DNA of 64,000 nt. Source: Aliarcobacter cibarius (lineage in GTDB: Bacteria > Campylobacterota > Campylobacteria > Campylobacterales > Arcobacteraceae). The stretch spans positions 1,128,587-1,192,586 of the forward strand of contig NZ_CP054051.1 in assembly GCF_013372265.1 (NCBI RefSeq), read 5' to 3'. Every line of letters begins with the position of its first letter. Position 1 is the stretch's first letter. Position numbers and translations under genes: made by a program. Positions 21,548 through 31,296 of this stretch are shown piece by piece. The notes below the pieces were generated by a model. The model did not search any database, was not told the origin of the DNA, and was given only the letters and a program-made list of their open reading frames with translations.

Positions 21548-23008
21548 CCCGGATTTTGCAATAGGATATTCTTGGTATAAATTAATCTTATAATAATTAC
21601 TAAATTTCTGGCACAAATAATCTAAAATATCTTATTTATATTTATATGGCTTGGTGACTTGTTTTATATTTTCAAATAATCCATCCATCCAAGATCTTCT
21701 TTTCCTTGGAAGTGATATATTTAGTACTTTTTCATTCGCATGATTTGTCATCCAAGATCCTAATGCAAAGCAATAGGATCTTAATGTTGAAAGTTGCATA
21801 TTTGTTTGTAAAATTTGATGTTTAAAAAGTGCCATAATATTGTATGCCACCAGCATAAATCTATGAGCAGCTTCAGTTGCATAGAATTTATCAAGTGCAA
21901 AATTATCTAATCCAAAATCATATTTTAATTCTTTGATTCTATTTTCTGCATCTGCTCTTGTATTATAAATATTATATACTTGATCAAGAGGAAGAGTAAG
22001 ATTAGTAACATAAGCACTATATCTATATGTAGGTTCATCAAATAGTAATTTACCTCCACTATTTGGATAGTTTTCAACTTTTTTTCTAACTAAAATATAT
22101 CTTCTTGTATTATTAGTATTATTTGGTTTGAAATATAGTTCTGCTACATCTAAACCTTTAGTAATAGATGACCAATCTTCAATTGAGCCTATTTCATATT
22201 TAAAATTTTCATAGAACTTTACTGCTATTACATAATTTAGATCTCTTTTTTCAAACCAAGATAAAAATTTATCACTATAAAATCCACTATCAGCTCTTAC
22301 TAGTCCAACAGATTTATTTTTTAATACTACATCAAATGTCTCTTCCAAAAATGCTTTATAATTATTTGTATCTGAAGTATTACCTGCTCTTAGCCATGCA
22401 TTTGCAACCATCTTTGTTTGATCTACAAATGCCATTAAAGGATGATGAGATTTTCTTCCTTTTTTCTTTGGATTATATCCAATAGCACTTCCTTCTTGAT
22501 TTCCATATCTTGTAATAACTGTTGAATCTAAATCTATTGTTAGCTTTCCAACTTTAAACTGATCCATAAACCATTGTTGTAATTGTGGAAATATTTGTGA
22601 GTTTTTCTCAATATCAAATTTATAGAAAAATCTATTGTATGTACTACTTGAAGGAAGTTTATCTAGTTCAAATATTGATTGCAGTGTTGTATCATAACGA
22701 AGCCAATCTGTGTGAGAAAATCTATTACCACCTGTAATAATACTAAGCCAAAAACCTAATATTAAAATAGTTGGATCATATCCTCTATTTGAATTTGGTT
22801 GAGGAATATTTAGTTCATTTAAATAAGGTAATATTTGTAAGTGATCTATAAAATCTTTTAATAATTTCATACCTCCCAAAGGAGTTACTTTTTTATCTGA
22901 ATAAGCAATTTTTAACTCACCCATTTGGTGATCCTTATAAATGAAGTTGTAGAGACTATTATATGCCAGTTTGTTTTAGATTATCATTTCTCTATTGAAA
23001 AATTTGGG
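21548..23008 (-). mobile_element. IS1380-family insertion sequence
   Basis: This 1461-bp element has imperfect inverted ends: CCCGGATTTTGCAATAG on the left and CCCAAATTTTTCAATAG read inward from the right. It is flanked by a 5-bp direct repeat TTTAT (21543-21547 and 23009-23013). It sits 45 bases before the flp start and so separates the pilin gene from its upstream DNA. Confidence 0.9.
21632..22924 (-). CDS. IS1380-family transposase
   Basis: This 430-residue DDE transposase has the family-typical segment LTIDLDSTVITRYGNQEGS (first catalytic Asp, near residue 130), followed by GYNPKKKGRKSHHPL. A second acidic site lies in VRADSGFYSD, and the C-terminal YNTRADAENRIKELKYDFGL supplies the Glu. 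The frame is intact from ATG to stop, so the element may still be active. Confidence 0.92.
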   Translation of the reverse strand: MGELKIAYSDKKVTPLGGMKLLKDFIDHLQILPYLNELNIPQPNSNRGYDPTILILGFWLSIITGGNRFSHTDWLRYDTTLQSIFELDKLPSSSTYNRFFYKFDIEKNSQIFPQLQQWFMDQFKVGKLTIDLDSTVITRYGNQEGSAIGYNPKKKGRKSHHPLMAFVDQTKMVANAWLRAGNTSDTNNYKAFLEETFDVVLKNKSVGLVRADSGFYSDKFLSWFEKRDLNYVIAVKFYENFKYEIGSIEDWSSITKGLDVAELYFKPNNTNNTRRYILVRKKVENYPNSGGKLLFDEPTYRYSAYVTNLTLPLDQVYNIYNTRADAENRIKELKYDFGLDNFALDKFYATEAAHRFMLVAYNIMALFKHQILQTNMQLSTLRSYCFALGSWMTNHANEKVLNISLPRKRRSWMDGLFENIKQVTKPYKYK

Positions 23009-23053
23009 TTTATATGTTGGAAGACTTATAAACTTATCTTTGAGGAGTATAAA

Positions 23054-23242
23054 ATGTTAGATTTTTTAAAAAGAAGATTAAAAAATGAAAAGGGTGCTAT
23101 GGATAAAATTCTAGTAACTTTATTACTTGTTATTATTGGAGTAGGTGCAGTTGTTGGTTTAGGTAAGTGGATGACTGATAATGTTACAGATATCAAAACT
23201 GATGCTCAAACACAAATTGATAATGCAAAACCTGCACAATAA
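23054..23242 (+). CDS. flp: Flp-type pilin (Tad locus)
   Basis: This small prepilin of 62 residues has a short basic leader MLDFLKRRLKNEKG, then AMDKILVTLLLVIIGVGAVV as the hydrophobic pilin helix and a short polar tail. It lacks the Glu-Tyr pair after the cleavage site that is common in Flp proteins. It shares a KGxMDK/KAxIDQ-like motif with the two other pseudopilin-like proteins of this locus. The ATG at 23054 is set by GAGGAG six bases upstream; longer frames begin inside the IS1380 element. Being first in a tad locus and next to the prepilin peptidase supports the call. Confidence 0.75.
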   Translation: MLDFLKRRLKNEKGAMDKILVTLLLVIIGVGAVVGLGKWMTDNVTDIKTDAQTQIDNAKPAQ

Positions 23243-23243
23243 G

Positions 23244-23269
23244 TAAGAAGTAGCGTTAGCTGCTTCTTA
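23244..23269 (+). terminator. Attenuator-like hairpin between flp and the peptidase gene
   Basis: An 11-bp stem TAAGAAGTAGC/GCTGCTTCTTA (one G-T pair) with a GTTA loop starts two bases after the flp stop. No T-run follows, so it is more likely a partial terminator or an mRNA 3'-end stabiliser that lets pilin mRNA exceed that of the assembly genes. Confidence 0.6.
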
Positions 23270-23284
23270 TTCAAAGGATTTGTA

Positions 23285-23722
23285 ATATTTACAATAGTCT
23301 TTTATATATTTTCTCTTTTCTTGTCTTATACAGATTTTAAAAAATTTCTTGTTCCAAATAATTTGATAATGACTATGAGTTTGATGCTTTTGGTTTTTGG
23401 ATTTTTTGAGTCGAAAATATATATAAGCTCTATTATATTGGCGTTTGTCATCCTACTTTTTTTTATCATTGTTATGTTGTTGAATAGACAACTTATAATT
23501 GGTGGTGGTGACATAAAATATATGATGTTAGTTGGGCTTTATCTAGGGGTTAGTTCTTTTGCTCTTTTTTTAATAATTACAGGAATTTTACAAACTTTTG
23601 CTTTACTTTATATGCAAAAGATTGAAAAAAGAAAAGTTGCACCAATGGTTCCATTGATGTTTATATCAGTTTTTATTGTAGAGTTATTAGTTAAATTTGA
23701 TATTTATACAGTTAAATTTTAG
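23285..23722 (+). CDS. tadV: Prepilin peptidase, A24 family (TadV/CpaA type)
   Basis: This is the membrane aspartyl protease that would cleave the leader peptides of Flp and the pseudopilins. The two catalytic Asp residues are visible: SYTDFKKFLVPNN and the GxGD motif GGGDIKYM. No ATG or GTG exists between the in-frame stop at 23240 and the first Asp; the only usual start is a TTG at 23321, which would delete the first membrane helix. The helix FVIFTIVFYIFSLFL is encoded in frame just upstream, and AAAGGA (23273-23278) sits six bases before an ATA codon at 23285. I infer that translation starts there. The start remains the uncertain part. Confidence 0.7.
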   Translation: MFTIVFYIFSLFLSYTDFKKFLVPNNLIMTMSLMLLVFGFFESKIYISSIILAFVILLFFIIVMLLNRQLIIGGGDIKYMMLVGLYLGVSSFALFLIITGILQTFALLYMQKIEKRKVAPMVPLMFISVFIVELLVKFDIYTVKF

Positions 23723-23729
23723 GAAAAAT

Positions 23730-24773
23730 ATGAAGAAAGCCTTTATTGATCAGGTATTTTTAGGACTTTTTTTATTTGTTACTCTTATGGGAATTGGCGC
23801 AACTATTAGTGATAATATGGAAGCTAGAGATAAGTATTATAATTTAAAAAAAATTACGGATAATGCTGTTTTAACTTTAGCAAAATACTATGTAAATGTG
23901 GAAGAAAATAGTTTAGCTGCTGAGAATGTTCATCAAGATATGTTAAGTGAAACACCTTTAGGAAATGAAGTTAAAGGTAAAATAGTTTATAAATGGGATT
24001 TTACAAGTAAGCCAAATAGTGTTACTGCAACTATTTCAAATTATAAGCAAGAGACTTTTTGGTTTAAATTTTTTGGATTAGCTTCATTTGATTTAAATGC
24101 AGAATCAAAAGCTACTATAACTTCAGTTGATACAAATAAACCAACTTCAACTTATTCAGGAGGAATTGCTCCTTTTGCTGTAAATGACCAAGCTTTTAAG
24201 ATAGGTAATACTTTTGATATAACTTACAATTTAAGTGCAAATTTAAAGTATAGTGATAAAAATAGTTTTTATCCTGTTGTTACAAATTGTGATTGTGATT
24301 GTTCGTTTATTTTAAGTAGTAAATTTGATTTTTCAACTTTAGGCTACGATACTAAAAGTTGTAATAGTACATCTGCAGGTTGTACAACACATGGAGAGAG
24401 TGAATTTGGTAATTATTCAAAACTTATAGATGACGTATATTATTCAAATCATAGTATAAATTTCGAAAATGGTACATCTGATACTCCAATTTGCTTATTG
24501 GGTACATATTTAGGAAATACAACTTCAACATGGGGAACACAAATAAATCATTTATCAAGTGGGCTTTATGAATTAATAGGAACAACGGGAGAAAAACTTC
24601 CAATAGAAATGGATATTATCACACTTGATTCAAATGCAAAAGCGAATGGTATTGTAAGAGTAAAAGTTACAGGATATGATTTTGTAACAGTAAGTAATCC
24701 TGATAATAGATATATTACTTTAAATACAGTAATTGTTCCTGCGAAAACAAAACAGATAGAATTAGTATATTAG
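23730..24773 (+). CDS. TadG/TadE-like pseudopilin-domain protein
   Basis: This 347-residue protein has an N-terminal pilin-like segment, MKKAFIDQVFLGLFLFVTLM, and then a TadG-like helix (ARDKYYNLKKITDNAVLTLAKYYV). A long extracytoplasmic part contains a cysteine-rich patch (NCDCDC near residue 190, further Cys in SCNSTSAGC). The ATG at 23730 follows AGGAAAAAT. Its place directly after the prepilin peptidase suggests processing by it and a role as a minor pilin or tip protein. Confidence 0.65.
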   Translation: MKKAFIDQVFLGLFLFVTLMGIGATISDNMEARDKYYNLKKITDNAVLTLAKYYVNVEENSLAAENVHQDMLSETPLGNEVKGKIVYKWDFTSKPNSVTATISNYKQETFWFKFFGLASFDLNAESKATITSVDTNKPTSTYSGGIAPFAVNDQAFKIGNTFDITYNLSANLKYSDKNSFYPVVTNCDCDCSFILSSKFDFSTLGYDTKSCNSTSAGCTTHGESEFGNYSKLIDDVYYSNHSINFENGTSDTPICLLGTYLGNTTSTWGTQINHLSSGLYELIGTTGEKLPIEMDIITLDSNAKANGIVRVKVTGYDFVTVSNPDNRYITLNTVIVPAKTKQIELVY

Positions 24774-24782
24774 GAGATAATA

Positions 24783-26372
24783 ATGCAATTAAGTGAATAT
24801 CAAGAAAAGCTAAAGTTATCTTACGAAAACAACTTTATAAATGAAAGTATATATGAGTTAGTAGAGTTATTTTATGATTTAACAAATCTAAATACTATTT
24901 CATATTATAAATATGAATATGAATACAATGACTATTTTCATAAATTTGACATATCTTCTAATTCTTCAAATAATGCTACTAATAGCAAGAGAAATTTTAA
25001 AATTATTCTAAAAGATAAAAAGACAATTTATGGTTATTTGTTAATAAATCAAAGAATTAAATCAAATCCAGTTTTAAAAAAATTATTAAATAAAATAAAA
25101 AAATATTTAAAAAAAGAGAAAGATGTACAAAAAAAACTTTTCGGAAATGAAATTCCTTTTAATATTTATTTATTTCATGATGAAGATTTAGAGTTATTAG
25201 CACAAAATTTAAAATCTGGACTAGAAGGTTTATTTAATGTTGATGTTACAAGAGATATTTCAATTGAAAAATATTTTGACATTTTAAGAGTAAAAGATAC
25301 AAAACATATAATTATTTTTTTAGTCAATGATGAAAAAATGATTTCAAAAATTGAAGAAAAAATAAAAGTATTGAATGAGTTAATCATTGTAATTGGACCA
25401 AATAGCCATCATACTTCAATGTATTGTGGAAAAATTGGAATAGAAGATTATATTTCAATAAATGAATTTAGAGCTGAAAATTTAAAAAGTATTATTTTAA
25501 ATAAGAAAAATACTTTGTTTAATAAAAATAAATCTGGTAATAAAATCATTGCAGTAGGTGGAATTTCAGGAGGGATTGGTTCTACAACAATTTCTATGAA
25601 TATAGCAGATTTAATCAGTAATAATCTTCCTGATAAAAATGTTTTATATATAGATTTATCCACTACAAAAGCTGTTAGTAATCTTTTTTTAGAGAATAAT
25701 CCTCTTCCTCAAAAATCAATAATTGATTTAATAAATTCAAATGAGTTTAACATTGAAAATAATCTTGAAAATGGGCTTATTAAAAAAAGAGAAAATTTCT
25801 ATTGTATTACAGGTATCCAAAAGCATATAGATAAAGAGTTTTTGGAAAAAGATGTTTTTATAGAAAAATTATTGGATTATATATCTTCTTCTAGCAATTA
25901 TTTCAATTTTATTATTATTGATACAGGAGCGGCAAATGCTTCTAATTTAAAATCGACTATTTATGATATTGTAAATGAATTTTGGTTAATTACTGAGATG
26001 ACATTACCACATATTTCGAAGTTAAAAACTTTCTATTCTTTGATGAAAAGAGCAGGGTTAAAAGATAAGATTTCATTTATTGTAAATAGATATGATTCAA
26101 AAAATGCAATATCAGTTACAGATGTTACTTCTATTTTAAATATTAACAGTGAAGATAAAATCCAATTTGAAAGTTTTAAAATTCCTAATGATTATAATGT
26201 TTTAGGAAAATGTTGGAATTACTGTGAACTTGCTTCAAAAAATTATCCAGATTCATTATTTATAAGAAAACTTGACTCTATTTTGCAAGAAAAAAATTTT
26301 TATAAAAAAGAACAAAAAAAAGAGAGTAAAAAAAGTTTATTTTCATCTTTTTTTTCAAAGGATAAAAATTGA
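24783..26372 (+). CDS. tadZ: TadZ/CpaE-type MinD-like ATPase
   Basis: This 529-residue protein combines an N-terminal receiver-like region with a MinD/ParA-like ATPase domain. The deviant Walker A reads GGISGGIGSTTISMN (about residues 258-272) and lacks the usual Lys. ADLISNNLPDKNVLYIDLS follows, and then a second Asp in FIIIDTG. TadZ proteins mark the cell site where the Tad secretion machine assembles. Its stop overlaps the start of the next gene. Confidence 0.85.
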   Translation: MQLSEYQEKLKLSYENNFINESIYELVELFYDLTNLNTISYYKYEYEYNDYFHKFDISSNSSNNATNSKRNFKIILKDKKTIYGYLLINQRIKSNPVLKKLLNKIKKYLKKEKDVQKKLFGNEIPFNIYLFHDEDLELLAQNLKSGLEGLFNVDVTRDISIEKYFDILRVKDTKHIIIFLVNDEKMISKIEEKIKVLNELIIVIGPNSHHTSMYCGKIGIEDYISINEFRAENLKSIILNKKNTLFNKNKSGNKIIAVGGISGGIGSTTISMNIADLISNNLPDKNVLYIDLSTTKAVSNLFLENNPLPQKSIIDLINSNEFNIENNLENGLIKKRENFYCITGIQKHIDKEFLEKDVFIEKLLDYISSSSNYFNFIIIDTGAANASNLKSTIYDIVNEFWLITEMTLPHISKLKTFYSLMKRAGLKDKISFIVNRYDSKNAISVTDVTSILNINSEDKIQFESFKIPNDYNVLGKCWNYCELASKNYPDSLFIRKLDSILQEKNFYKKEQKKESKKSLFSSFFSKDKN

Positions 26373-27970
26373 GAAGTTTGAGAACATTAATCGAAGATCA
26401 AGAACAAAAAGAGGTTGTTCATAAAAAGGTTGATGAAAAAGAAGAATTGATTCAAGATGTTGATATTTCTAAGGAAAAAATAGAGAAATATAAACAGTAT
26501 ATATCTCATTCTGAGTTGGTTTTTCCAGAACTTTATTTAAATAAAGAGTTATATGATTTAGCACTTAAAATAAATGATAGTTTTTTATTGAAATTAAAAT
26601 CTGACCAAAAAATAACAAAAGAGAGCTTAGAAGAAGTTCTTCCTGAATATATATTATCTTTTAAAGAAGCTAGACTTTTAAAAAGAGAAATTTTAGATGA
26701 TATAAAAAATATGATTGTAAATAATATTATAGGTTTTGGTCATATCTCTACTATTTTTAATATAACTAAAGATGGATTAAATGACGTAATTATAAACACA
26801 AAAGATTATATAGATATTATTTATAAAGGTAAAACTGTACAAACTCCATTTACTTTTAGAAGTGAAGAAGAGTTAAGAAAAATAATAGATAAAATGCTTG
26901 CTGAAAATAATAGAAAAATCGATGAGGCACATCCAATAATTTCAAGTAAGTTAAATGATGGTTCAAGAGTAGAAGTTCAAATTCCTCCAATTGCCGCAAA
27001 TGATGGAAGTTGTGTAACTATTAGAAAGTTTAATGAAATGCCTTTGCTTCTTGAAATGCTTATTGATTCTGGGCAAATGGATTATAAAATGGCGTATTTT
27101 TTGGTAAAAGCTGCTAAAGGAAAGTGTAATATTATTGTTTCAGGTGGAACATCTAGTGGAAAGACTACTTTTTTAAATGCAGTTACTAGATTTATCGATG
27201 AGAATGAACAGTTGATGGTTATTGAAGATACAAGAGAGATGCAACCTCAAATGCCTTGTCACTCAATTCGTCAATATGAAGCAAGAATGGCAAATGAAGA
27301 GGGTAAGGGAGCTATTACTCTTGATTTCTTACTACGTTCAGCTTTAAGATCAAGTCCAAGAAGAATTATTGTTGGTGAGTGTAGGGGACCTGAAATTGTT
27401 GTTATGTTAAATGCTATGAATACTGGTCATCCAGGTTCTATGACAACAGTTCATGCTGATAATACAAAGGAAGCTCTTGTTAGAATTGAAAACATGTATC
27501 TAGAAGCTAGACCAACTGCAAATATCAATTTTATTAGAACACAAATTGTGTCAGCAGTTGATTTAATTATTCAACTTGTAAGATTTCCTGATGGAACGAG
27601 AAAAGTTATTACAGTTTCTGAAATAGAAAAAAGAATAGAAGATAATGGAGTTGTTTCTTTAAATAATATTTTTCAATTTAAAAGAGATACTACAGATTTG
27701 AAAAGAACAAAAGGAGAATTCCAAGTTTTATCAACTCCATCAAGAACTATTGACCAAATGAATATGTTTGGAGTAGATATTGATAAAAGAGTTTTTGACC
27801 CAAAATTTGAAATGCCTAAATCTATGTTAATTGAAGCTTTAGAAGATGATTTACCCTCTGTTATGTGTGGATGGAAAGACTCTTTTATGGATTATTTTGT
27901 GAAAAAAGATCCTCAATTATTTCATAAATGGCCACATTTCCAAAAAATAAAGAAGATTGAAAATGGATGA
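26369..27970 (+). CDS. tadA: Tad pilus assembly ATPase TadA/CpaF
   Basis: This is the hexameric secretion ATPase that powers Flp pilus assembly. The 533-residue protein has Walker A GGTSSGKTTFLNAV (about residue 257), an Asp box with MVIEDTREMQ, Walker B RIIVGECRGPE and the His box TTVHADN. It starts with TTG (AAAGGATAAAAATTG), sharing bases with the tadZ stop. A C-terminal extension of about 100 residues beyond the ATPase core is present. Confidence 0.94.
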   Translation: MRSLRTLIEDQEQKEVVHKKVDEKEELIQDVDISKEKIEKYKQYISHSELVFPELYLNKELYDLALKINDSFLLKLKSDQKITKESLEEVLPEYILSFKEARLLKREILDDIKNMIVNNIIGFGHISTIFNITKDGLNDVIINTKDYIDIIYKGKTVQTPFTFRSEEELRKIIDKMLAENNRKIDEAHPIISSKLNDGSRVEVQIPPIAANDGSCVTIRKFNEMPLLLEMLIDSGQMDYKMAYFLVKAAKGKCNIIVSGGTSSGKTTFLNAVTRFIDENEQLMVIEDTREMQPQMPCHSIRQYEARMANEEGKGAITLDFLLRSALRSSPRRIIVGECRGPEIVVMLNAMNTGHPGSMTTVHADNTKEALVRIENMYLEARPTANINFIRTQIVSAVDLIIQLVRFPDGTRKVITVSEIEKRIEDNGVVSLNNIFQFKRDTTDLKRTKGEFQVLSTPSRTIDQMNMFGVDIDKRVFDPKFEMPKSMLIEALEDDLPSVMCGWKDSFMDYFVKKDPQLFHKWPHFQKIKKIENG

Positions 27971-28892
27971 TAATTTATTTTTATTTTTTATAATTACTAT
28001 TCCATTGTTACTTGTGATTTTTTTAGTAACTCTTTATGCTTATTATTCAAAAATGAAGTTAAAAAGAGTAATAATAAATACACTTTCAAGTACGCATAGT
28101 AAAATTATTGATAAAAATAAAACTGAAAATGTCTCTTTAAAAAATAGTAGCTGGTTAGGTAAAAAGCTTAAATATGCAGGTTTTAATGCTAAAGGTGCAG
28201 AATTTATGTTTATTTTAATAAGTATTGTTTTTGGATTTTTATTTAGCTTTTTTATATTTTTTATTTCTAACTCTAAGGTTATTTTTGTTTTTACATTTTT
28301 AATATTTTCTTTTTTCCCTTATCTATTCTTAGTTAAATTAATTAAGGCTAGAGAAGAAGAGTTTAATACAAATTTAAAAGGAATGATAGATAAAGTTACA
28401 AGTATGATGAAAAGTGGAGTTGGTTTTGAACAGGCTTTAAAAAAATCTATTCTTACTTGTAAATCAAAATTAACTCAAGATGTTTTTAATATTTATATAA
28501 ATGAAAAAGCAATTATTGGTGAAGATAAATGTTTTGAAAAAATGTTTGAAATTATTGAATCAAAAGAGTTGAGAATTTTTTATCTAACAATTTCAATTGG
28601 AAGAAAATCTGGAGGAAAATTTTCTAATACTCTTGAGACATTAAGAAAAACTTTGCAAGATCAAGGTGAAATAAAACAAGAGATTACATCTTCTACAAAA
28701 GAGATAAGAGTAGGTACTTATATGATAATAGGTTTAATAGTTTTCACATATATGATGATGAATAATGCTTTAGGAAACTCTTTAAATGCTCATTTTTTTG
28801 GTAGTGATATTGGAAAAGTTCAAATGTTTTTTATATGTCTTTGGGTTGCTTTTGGAATATTTATAAATAATTTATTGACAAAGATAAAATGA
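27963..28892 (+). CDS. tadB: Tad inner-membrane protein TadB
   Basis: This T2SSF-domain membrane protein of about 309 residues has an N-terminal helix (LFLFFIITIPLLLVIFLVTL) and a hydrophobic pair near residues 75-125. The cytoplasmic T2SSF domain contains KVTSMMKSGVGFEQALKKSI, and a C-terminal membrane pair follows. TadB and TadC form the inner-membrane platform for TadA. The ATG at 27963 follows AGAAGA; a TTG at 27957 is also possible. The stop overlaps the tadC start (ATGA). Confidence 0.88.
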   Translation: MDDNLFLFFIITIPLLLVIFLVTLYAYYSKMKLKRVIINTLSSTHSKIIDKNKTENVSLKNSSWLGKKLKYAGFNAKGAEFMFILISIVFGFLFSFFIFFISNSKVIFVFTFLIFSFFPYLFLVKLIKAREEEFNTNLKGMIDKVTSMMKSGVGFEQALKKSILTCKSKLTQDVFNIYINEKAIIGEDKCFEKMFEIIESKELRIFYLTISIGRKSGGKFSNTLETLRKTLQDQGEIKQEITSSTKEIRVGTYMIIGLIVFTYMMMNNALGNSLNAHFFGSDIGKVQMFFICLWVAFGIFINNLLTKIK

Positions 28893-28963
28893 TGAATGAA
28901 TTAATGGTTTATATTTTCACACCAATCTTAGTAGCTATTTTAATTTTGGCTATTTTATTATTT

Positions 28964-30509
28964 AGTCACTCCTGAAGAACACTACAAATACCTTAATTAA
29001 GGCATTTGTCACTACTTTTTTGCTATAATTTCGACCAATTATATATGAAATATGACTAAATTATTGGTCGAAATTTGGAGAAATAAGTGCAGAAAAATCT
29101 CTTTTATGGTTCATTAATGGATATGTTAGATTCAAAAGATCCTTTAGTTGTTTTAGCAGATACAATTAAGTGGTCGAAATTTGAAGATGAATTTGCACAA
29201 TATTACTCTAAAGAGGGAAGACCAGCTAAACCAATTCGTTTAATGGTTGGATTACTATTACTAAAACAGTTAGAAAATCTTAGTGATGAAAATGTAGTTA
29301 TTGCTTGGAAAAGAAATCCATACTTTCAATATTTCTGTGGATTTAGTGATTTCCAAACAGCATTACCATGTCATAGTACTGATTTAGTTTATTTTAGAAA
29401 TAGAATAGGTAAAAAAGGATTTGAATTTATTTTTAAACATAGTATTGAAATTCATAGTAATGAAAATCTAAATGAATCACAAGTAATAGCTGATACAACT
29501 ATTCAAGAGAGTAATTTAACCTACCCAACAGATGGTAAACTAGCAATTAAAATAATTAACCATTTGCATAAAATAGTAAAAGTTGAAAATATTAAACTAA
29601 GAAGAAGCTATATCAAAGAGATAAAACAACATAGAATAAATTTAAGATTCTTTAGACATCCAAAAAAGATTATAAAAGCAAAAGCTTCTATGAAAAGACT
29701 CAGAACAATTGCAAAAACAATTCTTAGAGATATTGATAGAAAATTTGGTGATAATCTTGAACTTCATAATAAATATGCTACTAAATTTTACTTGTACATA
29801 AGAGTACTTTTACAAGAGAAAAATACAAAGAATAAAATTTACTCTTTACATGAAATAGATGCATATGCAGTAAATAAAGGTAAAGACCATAAAGGTTATG
29901 AATATGGTACAAAAGCTTCTGTTGTAACAACTAAAAATTCAGGAATTATTGTTGGAGTTTCTGCACATAGAGAAAATGAACATGATAGTAAAACTCTAAA
30001 GTTAGCATTAGAAAATACAATTTCAAATTTAGGATCTAAAACTATAAATGAAGTTATTTGTGATAGAGGATATAGAGGAAGTAAACAAATAATAATCAAT
30101 AATGAAACTGTTATTGATATCTCAATACCAAGTAATTTACAAAAGAAAGATACAACTAAACAAATTAATATCAAAAAAGAGAAATTTAGAAGAAGAGCAG
30201 CAATAGAACCTATTATTGGACACTTAAAATCTGATCATAGAATGCAAAGAAATTATCTTAAAGGATTTCTTGGCGACCAGATTAATCTTTTACTAGCAGC
30301 AACAGCATTTAATCTAAAAAAGTGGATGAATATCTACTTTTATGCATTTTTTACAGGAAATTTATCTTTATTAAAAGAAGCTTATCAACAATTGCAACAC
30401 CAAAAAGAACTGATTATGTTCTTATTGCAACTAAAAATCACCATGAAATTTTCAAATTTGGATTATTAAAAAAAATTAAACTCCAAAAGTGTGTTTTTCA
30501 GGACTGACT
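28964..30509 (+). mobile_element. IS5-family insertion sequence in tadC
   Basis: This 1546-bp element has inverted ends AGTCA(C/G)TCCTGAA(G/A)AACAC. It is flanked by a 4-bp duplication ATTT (28960-28963 and 30510-30513). It carries a single transposase gene in the same direction as the tad genes. Confidence 0.92.
29087..30469 (+). CDS. IS5-family transposase
   Basis: This 460-residue DDE transposase has an N-terminal DUF772-type domain (RPAKPIRLMVGLLLLKQLEN), the first Asp in VIADTTIQESNLTYPTDGK, the second in EVICDRGYRGSK, and the Glu in RRRAAIEPIIGHLKSDH. This layout matches the IS1478-like branch of IS5; IS1182 is the nearest alternative. It starts with GTG behind GGAGAAATAA. The reading frame is intact. 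Confidence 0.88.
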   Translation: MQKNLFYGSLMDMLDSKDPLVVLADTIKWSKFEDEFAQYYSKEGRPAKPIRLMVGLLLLKQLENLSDENVVIAWKRNPYFQYFCGFSDFQTALPCHSTDLVYFRNRIGKKGFEFIFKHSIEIHSNENLNESQVIADTTIQESNLTYPTDGKLAIKIINHLHKIVKVENIKLRRSYIKEIKQHRINLRFFRHPKKIIKAKASMKRLRTIAKTILRDIDRKFGDNLELHNKYATKFYLYIRVLLQEKNTKNKIYSLHEIDAYAVNKGKDHKGYEYGTKASVVTTKNSGIIVGVSAHRENEHDSKTLKLALENTISNLGSKTINEVICDRGYRGSKQIIINNETVIDISIPSNLQKKDTTKQINIKKEKFRRRAAIEPIIGHLKSDHRMQRNYLKGFLGDQINLLLAATAFNLKKWMNIYFYAFFTGNLSLLKEAYQQLQHQKELIMFLLQLKITMKFSNLDY

Positions 30510-31296
30510 ATTTATACAAAGAAGAGAACAACAAAAAAATATTATTTTGCTATCTCAACTTGATAATAAAAATATAATTGAACAGCAAAAAAATAAAAAA
30601 AGTCATGATAATAACTTTACAATGAAACTAATTCAAGCAGGAATTACTTATAAGGAGTATACAGAAGCTAGATTACTTTTTGCTCTTATTGGAATAATAA
30701 TTATGTCTGTATTACCATTTTTCTTCTCTTTAATTGTAGGAGTTATTTCAGTTATTGTTGGTGTTTTAGCAATAATTTTTGGAGGAGAGATCTATTTATA
30801 TATTGCAAAATCAGAAAGAGTTGATAAGATAAATAGAGATTTGGGAGTTTTTCTTGATTTAGTTAATGTTATTTTAGAATCAGGAGGAAGCTTAAAAAAT
30901 GCATTTTTTGAAGTTTCAAAAAGAAGTGCAGGAATTATTGATCCAGAACTTATAAAAGAGATTTCTATTTTAGAGTACGAAATGACAAACTATTCAACAA
31001 AAGTAGCTTATGAAAATTTGAAAACAAGAGTTGATAGTAGAGACATTGATAAAATTGTAGATTTTTTGATTCTTAGTGAAGAGACAGGAATAGGAGTTAA
31101 AAATATTTTTACAATGCAATCAGAAGAGATGAGAAAAGAGAGATTTTATCAAATAAAAGGGAAAGTAAATACTTTAAATATGTATTTAATGTTAATTATT
31201 TTTCTTTTCGTTTTACCAGCTTTAGGAGCTTTTATAGTTTTTCCAATTATGGCTGGAAAAATAACTATGGGAATATAAATTTAAAAAGGATAAATT

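Larger units (their letters stand above)
28889..31278 (+). pseudogene. tadC: tadC, interrupted by an IS5-family element
   Basis: The 5' piece (28889-28963) encodes MMNELMVYIFTPILVAILIL and a few more residues of the first membrane helix before running into the insertion. The 3' piece (30510-31278) encodes about 255 residues with the T2SSF segment (FLDLVNVILESGGSLKNAFF) and two C-terminal membrane helices. Removing 28964-30509 plus one ATTT copy rejoins the frame perfectly as ...AILLFIQRREQQ. So the gene was intact until recently and the insertion is the only visible lesion. Without TadC the pilus machine is expected to be non-functional. Confidence 0.93.

Noticed and set aside
22925-23242. 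Longer 105-codon form of the flp frame
   Set aside because: The extra 5' part lies inside the IS1380 end and lacks a ribosome binding site; the ATG at 23054 has GAGGAG and gives a proper prepilin leader.
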